Shown here piece by piece: positions 49,613-59,365 of a stretch of 64,000 nt of DNA. Each line of letters opens with the position of its first letter. Position 1 is the first letter of the stretch. The translations under genes and the position numbers were made by a program. The notes beneath the pieces were generated by a model. That model did not search any database and was not told where the DNA came from. It was given only the letters and a program-made list of their open reading frames with translations. Origin of the DNA: Flabesymbios commensalis (taxonomy: Eukaryota; Annelida; Polychaeta; Terebellida; Flabelligeridae); NCBI GenBank assembly GCA_964017125.1, contig OZ024907.1, positions 19,611,262-19,675,261 on the forward strand, in the 5' to 3' direction.

Positions 49613-49676
49613 TCCAATCCTACTCCCTGTTTATGTGAACAAACAGACACCAAAATAACATAAGAGGGATTTTTCT

Positions 49677-49868
49677 GTGTTCGTTTTCGTATATATTGAG
49701 TGTTGTGTTGAGACGCCATGGATCAGTGGCAGGAGGATTTACCTGAAGGAGGCTTACAGGATTGTGAGGCAAGCTGAAATGATGGGTACAAACTATTATG
49801 CTGATGTCCGTGTCTGGATGCTATGTGACCGATATGCCATGGTCAGTTGGCCACCGAGGAATGAGTGA
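49677..49868 (+). other. Short open frame, unidentified
   Basis: The frame ending RIYLKEAYRIVRQAEMMG ... WPPRNE stops just before the foldback at 49873. Composition is less repeat-like than its surroundings and is the most exon-like I saw, but no domain is recognised and no good splice acceptor is visible. A chance frame is the simplest reading. Confidence 0.2.
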
Positions 49869-49872
49869 TCTT

Positions 49873-50105
49873 CTTGATATGTCCATATTATGTGAACACA
49901 TCATAGACTAGAATTGGGGAAGTCTTTTAATTTCTGGGTTGCTGTGGCAACTTCGTTATTCCCGTATTTCTTATTTTGGACATGCATGTCCGAAATTAAA
50001 TCTCGTCCTTATTTCTCGTTTAACTGGTAAACGCGCAACACAAAATTAAAAAAACACGCAATTCTAGTCTATGGACATGTTTACATAATATGAACATATC
50101 AAGGA
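49873..50105. mobile_element. Foldback element, 44-bp terminal inverted repeats
   Basis: CTTGATATGTCCATATTATG...TAGACTAGAATT (49873-49916) is the complement of 50062-50105 with few mismatches. Further in, TTAATTTCTGGGTTGC and TTGGACATGCATGTCC extend the symmetry to the centre. Single copy here; no target duplication was established. Confidence 0.88.
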
Positions 50106-50267
50106 GGCAAAATGAAAATGATGATTTTTGCCTGATTGTGTCGCTTTGAAATAAACGGTTAGAAGAAATTTTCTAAGTTCTGTAACAACCTAATGTTTTT
50201 ATGACGAAAAGTTCATGAAACATTAACATATAGCAGTTTTCTGTAATATGTCGCCCATCTCACATTT

Positions 50268-50352
50268 TAATCAGCTGCTAGTCGAAAATTGCGACAACGA
50301 TTCAATCACAGCTTATAGTGAATTATGATTTTAATTGTAAATTTAGGCTTGA
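50268..50352 (-). mobile_element. T-D remnant
   Basis: TCAGCTGCTAGTCGAAAATT, GCGACAACGATTC, CAGCTTATAGTGAATTATGA, AATTTAGGCTTGACAGG. Confidence 0.55.
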
Positions 50353-50354
50353 CA

Positions 50355-50532
50355 GGTTCACACGAAGCAGAATAATTCTTAGGATAGCGTTGACCCGCCT
50401 CTCGCCTGTGTAAGTAACATTGTCTATTTCGGGAATCTCTTGCAGCTCTCCCCTGTTCTGGAGATTTAACTGCCGGGACCCTTCCTGATATTTCCTGGCC
50501 ATCTCGCCAAACGCTCCAATATTTACCGCCAT
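50355..50532 (-). other. Short open frame, unidentified
   Basis: Reads MAVNIGAFGEMARKYQEGSR and onward to ERRVNAIL before running into the T-D remnant. The composition is more balanced than the surrounding DNA. No motif, splice site pair or similar neighbour supports it. Confidence 0.2.
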
Positions 50533-50587
50533 AAAAAGTGGGTCGTAAAAGTAATAAAAGCTACATATATCCCCGAAAACAGAAGAC

Positions 50588-50672
50588 AGTCACCCAATAC
50601 AGGGTTAATTCTGGGACATCGTCGAGGACGCTGGCCCAACATTCACCCATCACTGCGCCAATGTGTTGTGTG
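50588..50672. repeat. PAL-A palindrome
   Basis: CAGTCACCCAATACAGGGTT, AATTCTGGGACATCGTCGAG, GACGCTGGCCCAACATTCAC. Arms partly decayed; the right end is ATGTGTTGTGTG. Confidence 0.75.
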
Positions 50673-50938
50673 TTGTTTTTTCATTGTGTTTACATCAACA
50701 GGGCTGATTTTCACTCAGTCTTCACTGCCTGACTATTTTATTTTGATTGGCATATCGATGCTCTGAAAACACTTATTTCCTCGACAAAGTTCACAACATA
50801 AATTCTGAATTTATATAAATACAGACTTTAACAAACATAGAAAATAGACAACTGCATTAATTATAATCATCTCTAAAAATTGATGAGAGTTATATATGTT
50901 TCTCCCATTTTTATATGATTTATAGTAAAACGTTTATT

Positions 50939-51160
50939 TTAAAGGTGATCTATCACCCCTTATATGGTATGAATAATTATGGCCTTATATGGGGTGATTG
51001 GCTATCATGTGACCCTATCAGAGGGTGTGACCCTATCAGAGGGTCACATGATTGCCAATCACCCCATATAAGGAAACACTTGTGCCCCATCTTGTGGCAA
51101 CTTTGATTTATTTGTCACAAAATTATTTATACTATATAAGGGGTGATAGATCACCTTTAA
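50939..51160. mobile_element. T-G MITE, full length with enlarged centre
   Basis: TTAA on both sides. Ends AAGGTGATCTATCACCCC and GGGGTGATAGATCACCTT. The central GTGACCCTATCAGAGGGT is duplicated (51008-51045), unlike the other two copies. Confidence 0.93.
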
Positions 51161-51230
51161 TTCTGCTTTATTCTCTACAAAATTACGTTATTAAATCTCG
51201 AACATTTACTGCAACACAAATTTATGTAGA

Positions 51231-51303
51231 AACACAAGACGTTGACCAAATGTTGATTTAATGCTGACCGTCTGTGACGTTCGTCCAACATTGGTTTAGC
51301 GTC
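51231..51303. repeat. PAL-A palindrome
   Basis: ACACAAGACGTTGACCAAAT, GTTGATTTAATGCTG, ACCGTC-TGT-GACG, TTCGTCCAACATTGGTTTAG. Confidence 0.78.
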
Positions 51304-51943
51304 TACTACTATCCCTACACTACAGAAGTATAGAATAGTCTCGCACTCGTTGTCGTTGACTTTCTATACTACGAGATGTATGGTGATGTCAACCCATCTC
51401 ACACTCATTCCTATGCGCTTCCACTGAACTAGTGTGTTCGATCTTGCCAGGCAATTCGAAACATGACCGACAATTTACTACATTTGATATAGATTAAAGC
51501 TATTGACCACTCTATGTATGTTTCTGGTTTTAGTTGTACCCCAGTTGCCTCTATCTTTGTAATCAGCGTAGTGCTTCCTGGGTACATATATGTCTTGCTG
51601 TTCGTACACAGTGAACTACTCTTTTAAATTTTAAAGTATATTGTAATCCCCTATGAAAATTTTGGGATTGTAATATATATCTGAATTTCTTAGAGATATC
51701 GACTAGAATAACTCAGATGTAGCTCTAGTTGCCGCTCTCGGTGTCATTAGGATTCTCTGAGTAGTGTTTTTGTTGAGTCACGGTCCGCGATGGGAAATAA
51801 ATGTTCATCTCATGTTCTTTATACATCAATCACCTGTTAATCTGCCTGCGGGACCAGATTTGTTCCTCAGAATATATGTGCACTCTGAATTATTTCGCTA
51901 CCAGTGCAGTCTAAGGCCACTGTACGCTTTATGCCGACACCCA
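51304..51943. other. No recognised feature
   Basis: Unique sequence. Confidence 0.5.
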
Positions 51944-52260
51944 TTAACTCTTAAAGCGCTCCATTAAAAATAAATACATTTTCACCCACTTGAAGTTGTG
52001 TCTCGCTACCGCGACCCACAACTGCAAGTAGGTGAAAATTACTCATCTGTTTAATTTGAGACCAAACATTTGAAAATGGTGCTGTTTAAAAAACACATTT
52101 CATTCTCGATAAGTGATTTAACATGATAAAAAACTAGTTATGCAAAACGACTATAGTTGTGTTAAACGACTATAGTTGTGTTAAACGACTATAGTTGTGT
52201 TAAACGACTTTAGTTGTGTTAAACAACTATAGTTGTGTTAAACGACTATAGTTGTGCAAA
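51944..52260 (+). mobile_element. T-B1 MITE with tail expansion
   Basis: TTAACTCTTAAAGCGCTCCA, hairpin at about 51983-52040 (CACTTGAAGTTGTGTCTCGC / GACCCACAACTGCAAGTAGG), GACCAAACATTTGAAAATGG. The tail motif AAACGACTATAGT-GTG is amplified to six copies at 52143-52258, and no right TTAA end follows. Confidence 0.85.
52143..52258 (+). repeat. 19-bp tandem array, six units
   Basis: TTAAACGACTATAGTTGTG repeats with one T and one A substitution. The unit is the tail of T-B1. Confidence 0.95.
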
Positions 52261-52443
52261 CTGTATACTGTAGCTCAGAGGTCCAAGGGTTTCAGGACGC
52301 AAAATGACGCTTTGCAGCATCATAATGTTTTAATGGATCAAATATAGGGTCTGATATTGGAGCTTCAAGTGTCTGTTATGATTGAGAAAGAGGAATACGT
52401 TCTCACATTTGAGAGTCCCCTTTTACATAGACACCTTCTCACG

Positions 52444-52689
52444 TTATCCCTTTCAGTGCGGGGACCGCATTTTAAGTCAGAATCTGACGTCTATAGACAG
52501 ACGTCAAATTTCGACGTCTAAAGTCGATCATCGCACTGGAGAATTAAAGATGATTTATAATGACCGTATAGAATTAAAACAGGTATTGAAATGAGGCAGA
52601 AAGAACTAAGACATTTATGATGATTTCAAATTGAAAATAAAACTTTGTTCTCCATATTTTTTTACAATAATATTTCAGCGCTGTAAATT
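52444..52689 (+). mobile_element. T-C MITE
   Basis: TTATCCCTTTCAGTGCGGGG, hairpin AGTCAGAATCTGACGTCTAT / AGACGTCAAATTTCGACGTC, GAATTAAAGATGATTTATAA, GGCAGAAAGAACTAAGACA, TATTTCAGCGCTGTAAATTA. Confidence 0.85.
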
Positions 52690-52840
52690 ATCACCCACTT
52701 TAATTTATCATCCACTTCAAGTGAATTTATCATCCACTTCAAGTCATCCAATCATCTACTGCAAAGCGAGAATTGCGGCAGCAATTCCCGGCCTGTAGTC
52801 AATGAAGATTTGAATGGTAAATTCAGGATTTAAAGTGATA
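52690..52840 (-). mobile_element. T-D fragment with 22-bp duplication
   Basis: AATTTATCATCCACTTCAAG occurs twice, then ATCTACTGCAAAGCGAGAAT, GCGGCAGCAATTCCCGG, CTGTAGTCAATGAAGATT, AATTCAGGATTTAAAGTG. Confidence 0.65.
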
Positions 52841-53195
52841 CACACAAGACGTCACTTCTGACGATCCGGCCTGCACGGCTACAACTTCCGCTTCCGGTAA
52901 ATCTCTATAAGGTTATAAATATTCATCGCCGGTCGATGTTATCGTCAAATAACAAGAAAGACACAGGAGTCGATGGGAATCTATCCTTTTATTCGCCCAT
53001 AAAAAATAGCTGTATGGATTGTGTTTTATAGTGTTGTCTGTCATATAAGGCAATCTAGATACGTCAACAGGTTCTGGGCTCGTCACACTGAAAATCTCAA
53101 CATTCACTATTTTCTCTTATTTCCATTACAAAAAAAAGACTGAACTTTTTAATGGAAATTAGAGGAGTTAAGGGCCCCACTAAAAATCGTAAATT

Positions 53196-53384
53196 CTTAT
53201 GGCGCTTACTGATTTTTTGCATAAACCATAGAGACCAAGAGGTTTGAATACCTATGTTTTGGATCTACAGCCATTATAAATGTTGTAATATAGCAGTGCA
53301 GGGTTCGACTTCAGTGCGATCGACGTCAGGATACAGACGTCAGATTCTGACGTCTACATTAGATCACCGCACTGTTAGGGCTAA
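53196..53384 (-). mobile_element. T-C MITE, internal deletion
   Basis: CATAAACCATAGAGACCAAG, AGG then TTTGAATACCTATG (about 60 bp of body missing), GATCTACAGCCATTATAAAT, hairpin remnant CAGACGTCAGATTCTGACGT, CGCACTGTTAGGGCTAA. Confidence 0.78.
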
Positions 53385-53471
53385 TATTACCCTAAATTGT
53401 TCTTACTTTAATTTAAAAAGTCAAGAGCATCTATACTAAACATTTCAGATAATTCAAAGAGTGAGATGTCA

Positions 53472-53570
53472 TAAATAATTTTTCATCATTTGAAGCTGAA
53501 ATTGCGTCGCCAATACCAGCTTTATATGAATGAAAAAAACAAACAAAGCTGCAGCACGGTGACCTGGTAA
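53472..53570 (-). mobile_element. T-E hairpin end
   Basis: TTTTTCATCATTTGAAGCTG, AAATTGCGTCGCCAATACCA, GCTTTATATGAATGAAAAAA, GCTGCAGCACGG. Confidence 0.6.
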
Positions 53571-53998
53571 CTAAAAGGTTACCTTTTTCGCCAGGTTGTA
53601 GTACTTCAAGCGTGGGGTCGACCTATAAGAGTGAATGATTGAATTGACAGTCTCCACTGATATTCTCGTCAGGATTTTGCACAGTTAATTTGTTCACGTG
53701 TAGCACCAGCCCTAAATCCCGAACCATTACTAAAAGGAGACCGCCCCCGTGAATAATACCCAACACTATATTTATACCTCGCCTAATAGCCCGGTCATGC
53801 AACAGGCCGGCTTATCTACGTCATTGTCGCTGAACATAGAAACACAGGGGTGATGCAGGGTCCGGCGGTGATTTAGATTACTCGGTAACCCAATGAATTA
53901 AGCGGCTGAACACTGGTTTCAAAGTATCTTTCGTGCGTCTCTACGTGGTCCGCCTGAAAATCCAGCAAATCGGTCATGTGGACCCAATACTGAGGAAA
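53571..53998. other. No recognised feature
   Basis: Unique. Small hairpin ACCTGGTAACTAAAAGGTTA at 53570. Confidence 0.5.
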
Positions 53999-54150
53999 GG
54001 GTTTTTCTATTTGAAATCATCATAAATGTGTTGGTTAGCTCTTTCTGATTCCTTTGAATACCTATGTTATGGGTTTACGGCCATTGTAAATATGTTTACT
54101 CTTTGACTTTAGACGTCAGAATCTGAAGTCGATTCCCGCACTGTAAGGGT
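53999..54150 (-). mobile_element. T-C MITE, one end lost
   Basis: AGGGTTTTTCTATTTGAAAT, CATCATAAATGTGTTGGTTA, AATACCTATGTTATGGGTTT, hairpin remnant GACTTTAGACGTCAGAATCT, CGCACTGTAAGGGTT. Confidence 0.8.
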
Positions 54151-54227
54151 TGGTTTAAACATTTTTATTTTCCGATTGGAACAATACAAAACTGTAATAC
54201 AGGGTTCCTTTCGTCTTTCTGTAAGGG

Positions 54228-54358
54228 TTAACACACTATAGTCAATCAGTTTTATCACCCAATTAAATTGGTGTTATTAGGAACGAAATGTGTGTTTAAA
54301 CATCAAGATTTGAAAATTTTTGGTCTCTAATTAAAAAAAAGTAGCGCTCAAAGGGTTC
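54228..54358 (-). mobile_element. T-B1 MITE, hairpin deleted
   Basis: TTAACACACTATAGTCAATC, ACATCAAGATTTGAAAATTT, GGTCTCTAATTAAAAAAAAG, then directly TAGCGCTCAAAGGGTT. The 60-bp hairpin region is missing. Confidence 0.78.
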
Positions 54359-54445
54359 ATGTTGTCAAATAGTCTCCGACGCTGATTCAACAACGCTGGT
54401 TCAACATGAAGCCCCAGCATTGGGTTTCTAGATACATTTGTTTGG
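54359..54445. repeat. PAL-A, degenerate
   Basis: ATAGTCTCCGACGCTGATTC, AACAACGCTGGTTCAACATG, CCCAGCATTGGGTTTC. Confidence 0.5.
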
Positions 54446-54696
54446 TAGAGACTGCTCATACAATTTTATCAGGTAAGGAGGGGTGGTCGGGCCTTTCACG
54501 CGAACGACGTCTGCCTGCATGCATATGATTTTAGTTTCAAATAACACTTATTCAACGTGGGTTCTGTCTTATATCTGCAAGATTGTTCAGATACGCTTTT
54601 GGAGAAAGGAACAAGAATAGAACTCAATAAATTTCTAATGGGGCCAATGAAGGCCGTGTCATTTTGCTGCCTTCTGTACAGAATCATTATAAGCTG

Positions 54697-54940
54697 TCAC
54701 TCCTCACTCACTCCCTCACTCACTCCCTCACTCGCTCACTCACTCACTCACTCACTCACTCACTCACTCACTCACTCACTCACTCACTCACTCACTCACT
54801 CACTCACTCACTCACTCACTCACTCACTCACTCACTCACTCACTCACTCACTCACTCACTCACTCACTCACTCACTCACTCACTCACTCACTCGCTCACT
54901 CACTCACTCACTCACTCACTCACTCATTCATTCGCTCTTC
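54697..54940 (+). repeat. (CACT)n microsatellite
   Basis: About 60 CACT units with CCCT, CGCT and CATT variants near the ends, fading into diverged CACTCATTC by 54980. Two forward frames read as THSL repeats and are not genes. Confidence 0.97.
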
Positions 54941-54980
54941 ACCTCGTTCACCAGACTCACTCATTCACCACACTCACTCA

Positions 54981-55426
54981 CCACACTTTCTCACTTATTC
55001 AATAACTCCTCAATAAAATTAATTTCCTTCAAAAATATGTTTTTTTTGCTATAATATTTATAAAAAAAATTAACAAAAGCTTTAATTCTGTATATGTACA
55101 TAGCATAATAATACACATTTGATTTTGAGTGTATTTTACTAGGCATGATTGAATAGTCCCAGTTCAGCATGGAATATATGTTCTGGTGTGTATTTCTATA
55201 TGTGCAGCTGACCTTTCATCTGATAGCATGGTGTCTCCTGGTGTTTCTTGTTATTATGACCTTTATAAGATGGATGTAGAGGTCATTTTGAGAAGCCCTC
55301 CAATTACACGTGTCTGACTACTTCTGCAAAGGAAAAACACATTCTGTGTCATAAATATTTTTTGTTTATTTTTTGGATATCTTGTAACATTTGTGATTAC
55401 GCAATATTTATTTTTTTGCCACGCCT
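54981..55426. other. No recognised feature
   Basis: Unique AT-rich sequence. Confidence 0.5.
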
Positions 55427-55532
55427 AATTATCCCTTGTCTTGCTGAATTCCATAGTCTATTTATTAAGCTCATTGACATTTTTTAATTAGTTGTAGCCG
55501 TATATAATCCGGCCTAGCAGCACAAGGTTTAA
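55427..55532. mobile_element. T-E short form without hairpin
   Basis: TTATCCCTTGTCTTGCTGAA at the left and GGCCTAGCAGCACAAGGTTTAA at the right, with only about 65 bp between. Confidence 0.65.
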
Positions 55533-56235
55533 CGTGTAAGTTTAATATATACCGATGACATGATCGAGCGCCAACCAGATTATTTGTGTTCCGATTAGTG
55601 ATCATATCAATATACAAAACGATCAGTCGGAAAGAGGGGTAGTGAGTTTATATTTTCGCAATAGTAGGCCCCTACGTCTATTTCAATCTCCCGTCAAATT
55701 AGAAAATCTAATTTTCTGTCCGCACGAAGTTACCATGCTGCCTCAAATCACACAGGCTCAAATTACATAAAATTCTAAACTATGACTTTAAAATTGATTA
55801 AGTAAGGAAATTGAATTTCTGTTTGACCTTGAATTACAAATGGAAAACTTGACAAAAATTGCATCATGATTCAAATACTGAATTCATCTCGTAAATTAGC
55901 CTAAGTGGATACACCTTTTAGTCCTTGTAGCACGCATTTATTCTAAGTTTTCTTTTACAGGTGAACAAAAATTGACCTGATATCAGCAAATATCCCTGTG
56001 TACTATTTCAAATTAAGTCCAGAACTTTGTCATTTTGGTGGATTATAGAAACACATCCTGGAAGTGAATTGTCTTATTTAATATATTTCATATTTTATGT
56101 ATGCATTCCAATCTACCCGTGGTTTCAAAAGGTGTAGTGATATGATCTACATCACCTAGAATTGCACTGTTTTATCTGTTTCTGTATCGCAATGGCGAGG
56201 TCTAAAATCGGTCGTGACCCCCGCTATACCCTCAC
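55533..56235. other. No recognised feature (0.7 kb)
   Basis: Unique sequence. Confidence 0.5.
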
Positions 56236-56310
56236 ATAATGTAGGGCTACCGTCTGCAACGCTTGTCCAACATTAAACAAACAGTAGTTGAGCGTGTCTC
56301 GGTTGCTGGG
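56236..56310. repeat. PAL-A, left arm shortened
   Basis: ATAATGTAGGGCTACCGTCT, GCAACGCTTGTCCAACATTA, AACAAACAGTAG, right end GTGTCTCGGTTGCTGGG. Confidence 0.75.
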
Positions 56311-56330
56311 GCTCTGTCTGGCATGGGTAC

Positions 56331-56559
56331 TTAACCCTTATAATGCGGGGACCGTCTTTATACCTCAGAATCTGACGTCTACAGACGGCCCCCGCACTGA
56401 AAAGTAAAATATTTCTAATGGCCGTAGACCCATAACAAATGAGGCAGAGAGTGCTAACTAAGACATGTATGATGATTTCATAAGACATGTATGATGATTT
56501 CAAATTGAAAAAAACCCTTTTGTCTCCATGTTTTTTACAAACATATTTCAGCGCTTTAA
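56331..56559 (+). mobile_element. T-C MITE
   Basis: TTAACCCTTATAATGCGGGG, shortened hairpin ACCGTCTTTATACCTCAGAA / TCTACAGACGGCCCCCGC, a 23-bp duplication of AAGACATGTATGATGATTTC, TTGTCTCCATG, ATATTTCAGCGCTTTAA. Confidence 0.88.
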
Positions 56560-56645
56560 CCCTTTGACCACTGAAGCACGTTTTTATGTGCTGAATGCCT
56601 TAGCATTCAGCACATAAAAACGGGCTTCAGTGGTGAAAGGGTTAA
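56556..56645. mobile_element. T-F: 90-bp TTAA palindrome
   Basis: TTAACCCTTTGACCACTGAA...GCATTCAGCACATAAAAACG...CAGTGGTGAAAGGGTTAA. The arms run the full length with a 4-nt centre CTTA and only a couple of mismatches. It is nothing but terminal repeat and hairpin. It shares a TTAA with T-C on the left and T-E on the right. Confidence 0.92.
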
Positions 56646-56900
56646 GGGTGACCATTGTCCTTCTGAATGATTTGTTTTTCTCTATTTTTCATTCATTAAG
56701 AGCTGGATTGCTAATGCAATTTCCTGATTATCATTCAAATGACAAAAAAAATAAATTTTTTAATGAAAAAAGACGGCTTATCTCAAATTCAGTTATTTGA
56801 TGAACTGAACATCTATCACAAACAATTTTCTCATTTTCAGTGCCATTTTATTTAGTTTGAAGCCATATAGATATATAATATATAGCAGTACAAGGGTTAT
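56642..56900 (+). mobile_element. T-E MITE
   Basis: TTAAGGGTGACCATTGTCCT, weakened hairpin TTTTTCATTCATTAAGAGCT / GATTATCATTCAAATGAC, TTATTTGATGAACTGAACAT, TTTTCAGTGCCATTTTATTT, TATAGCAGTACAAGGGTTAT. Confidence 0.82.
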
Positions 56901-57234
56901 CCGGATGTAGATAGGCGCATGCGCCTGGAACCCGCGGGCTTCCTGTGTTCTCTCAGACCGTTCACCAGGTACATCTCTGGGGCTGAGGCAACGGCTAAAA
57001 TAAACATGTTTATCATGCGCATAAACGCTAGATCACAGATTTATAAGGTACCTTGTCGGTTATATGAGTCTGATTAAAAAATTGTATAATCACACAATAA
57101 GGGGGGTTCAAGCATTATTTTGGGTATTAACCAAATTAACCTAAGTGTTTAGCATTTTTCCGTCGCCGATTCGGCGGGCGTATCCTCAAATCTATTAGCT
57201 ATCACAAAAAAAATAACTGATGTTTTTTTCTGGA

Positions 57235-57475
57235 TTTTCCACAGGTATGACCTGTGTGCCTGAAAAATTCTCCACATATATAGTTTTTGTCACCGATCCA
57301 TATATGGTCATTTTTCAAGATGGTCACCAAAAAGCTTGTGGGCGCGATATCATATGAACCGCTGCTTGTATCGCATTACAATTTGACTTGGTGGTTCTCT
57401 ATAAGCATTTCTGATAATTCTGATTGCATTTTTGAGAATAATCCATTTAAACAAAATGGCTGACGCAGGATGATA
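57235..57475 (+). repeat. H2 unit, solo
   Basis: CACAGGTATGACCTGTGTGC, CTTGTGGGCGCGATATCATA, TGAACCGCTGCTTG, AAAATGGCTGACGCAGG. One unit only. Confidence 0.8.
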
Positions 57476-57682
57476 ATTTTAAATAATTAAGTACATTCCT
57501 ATTCGAACTATACGCTTTAATAATAATCAAGTAGGATATGTATTAATATATTAAGAATATTATGTTATTGTGAAGATAATCGTAGTTTCGTCGTATGATC
57601 CCGAGTATCTTAATCTCGAGTATCTTAATCGTGGCCTAAAACCTTACGTTTGCGATGATTCTGTGAACCAGATGGGAAAGTA

Positions 57683-57791
57683 GCCCAGCGAACACGAGAC
57701 GTTAAACCAATGCTGATTTCATGTTGGTCCACCGTCTGCGACGCTGGCCCAACATGAAATCAGCATTGGTTCAACGTCTCGTGTTTGCTGG
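57683..57791. repeat. PAL-A palindrome, best full-length copy
   Basis: Ends CCCAGCGAACACGAGACGTT and AACGTCTCGTGTTTGCTGG. Inner arms TGCTGATTTCATGTTGG (57711-57727) and CCAACATGAAATCAGCA (57749-57765) are perfect complements. Centre CCACCGTC-TGC-GACGCTGG. The TTTCAT/ATGAAA block is unique to this copy. Confidence 0.96.
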
Positions 57792-57925
57792 TAGAGTAGG
57801 TATCCCTGGCGGTAATGTTCAGGCGATCTGGTCCTGTCTGGTCGGCGTGGCTGAAAATATAGATAAATATGTCCACAGAGCTCAGAAAGCTCTACAACTA
57901 TGAGAAAGGTAGAATGTGACGCCAT

Positions 57926-58032
57926 GCCAGAAAACACGATTTGAATCAATGATGGTTTAATGTTGGTCCAGCGTCGTAGACGGTGTGTCAACGTTAAACC
58001 CGCATTTGTTCAACATGTTGTGTTCGCTGGGA
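57926..58032. repeat. PAL-A palindrome
   Basis: CCAGAAAACACGATTTGAAT, GATGGTTTAATGTTGGTCCA, GCGTC-GTA-GACGG, TGTCAACGTTAAACCCGC, TGTTGTGTTCGCTGGGA. Confidence 0.9.
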
Positions 58033-58577
58033 TGTTCCGCTGATACAAATAATGTCCAGTCAAAAAGAGGCGACCTAGATAATAACAACATAATTTTTTT
58101 TAATGGCATCCATTTCGATCAACCCTCATGCAATTTTGTCCAGGTCTGGACCACAACTGGATGGGATAGGGTCAGCATATGCTCATTGGTGTTCTATACA
58201 ATGTCGGTAACTCACTGAAATCGTGGAAGCAGCAATCTCAACATACTAAGCCTATTGTTCACGCCCGCACGCTCAACATAGGGGCTATTCAGCGCCCCTA
58301 TTCTATCGTGTAAACCCAAAAGGCAGTAACTTCTCAATATAATAGTAAGCTGAATAGTGCAGTGTATTATTCACGTCATGTCTCATTTCGTTGGAAATAG
58401 TGTGTCTCATTTTGTTGGAAATAGTGCTTCTGTCAGAATCGAGCTCGTAAAATTATTATTATTGCACGTAAATTATGAAATTTCCGTTTGAAAATTCATC
58501 AATAATTTGCTACGACAACTAGATATGCCATGGTAGCATTTGTTTGGTAGAAAACAAAAGTCTACATAGTCCATTTG
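58033..58577. other. No recognised feature
   Basis: Unique, apart from a 24-bp direct duplication GTCTCATTTCGTTGGAAATA at about 58380-58428. Confidence 0.5.
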
Positions 58578-58934
58578 TCATTTTAAAATGACGAGGACTT
58601 GAAAGTTTTCTTCCCTCAGTAGAAGTATATACATGGCAGTGATTGTCAACGCATAGACACATCCCAATTCCCCGTGGTCTGGAGTAGTATTCTGCTCAAT
58701 TTGATTCCGGGCAACTGACAATGTGCAAGTGAAATCCATGCAAATGTCGCTGATATATTCCCCTGAGCCATCAATCACCACATATATTATTTCGGCGACC
58801 TCGCTCAATGCAATGATACAGTTTTTTTTTCTTTGAATCAAGATCCATGGTAAATTTAAATACAAATCTATGGTAAATTTAAATACAAATCTATTTTTTT
58901 GTGCATAATTCGACCCTTTGATTTTAACTTTCAA
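58578..58934 (-). other. Open frame of 118 codons, unidentified
   Basis: The central part (VAEIIYVVIDGSGEYISDIC, then CVYALTITAMYILLL) is less simple than nearby DNA and the last segment is hydrophobic. The start runs through a local duplication of GGTAAATTTAAATACAAATC. No family is recognised, and the frame may be chance. Confidence 0.2.
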
Positions 58935-59118
58935 TTAAATTATTTAAATTGTCACCCACTTGGCGTATATAATATACATATAACTTCAAGCAAGTGAAAA
59001 TTACGCATATATTTGAATAATTTGTAACTAAATATTTGCAAATCTTCATGTTTAAACACGAACACCAATAACGGTGATTTAATAAAGTGATAAAACGGAT
59101 TAGCGGTGTAAGGGTTAA
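58909..59118 (+). mobile_element. T-B1 MITE, hairpin altered
   Basis: TTCGACCCTTTGATTTTAAC, CACCCACTTGGCGTATATAA with AACTTCAAGCAAGTGAAAAT, AATATTTGCAAATCTTCATG, GGATTAGCGGTGTAAGGGTTAA. The hairpin loop is replaced by TATATAATATACATAT. Confidence 0.82.
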
Positions 59119-59365
59119 CCCTTTCAAGCCTGAGTTTACCATTGTCATCTTCATCCACTACAAGCCGCGAATTGCTGTCGCAATTCTCGACTTGTAGTGG
59201 ATGAAGACGATTTGATGTGGTTTAAAAATTAAAGAAAATCGCCATGTATTGGTAAACAAGTTTCATTGATTTTTTTTACTAAAACCCCTAGTTGTAGGAA
59301 AATTAAGTCTGTTTTCAGGCATGTAAAATGATGCTTTAATGCATCATGAGGGCTTAAAAGGTTAA
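59115..59365 (+). mobile_element. T-D MITE, full length
   Basis: TTAACCCTTTCAAGCCTGAG, hairpin at 59146-59209 (CATCTTCATCCACTACAAGC / CGACTTGTAGTGGATGAAGA around GCTGTCGC), ACCCCTAGTTGTAGG, GCTTTAATGCATCATGAGGG, CTTAAAAGGTTAA. Confidence 0.92.

Noticed and set aside
54557-55054. 165-codon THSL-rich protein
   Set aside because: Produced by the (CACT)n microsatellite; the neighbouring frame gives the same repeat peptide.
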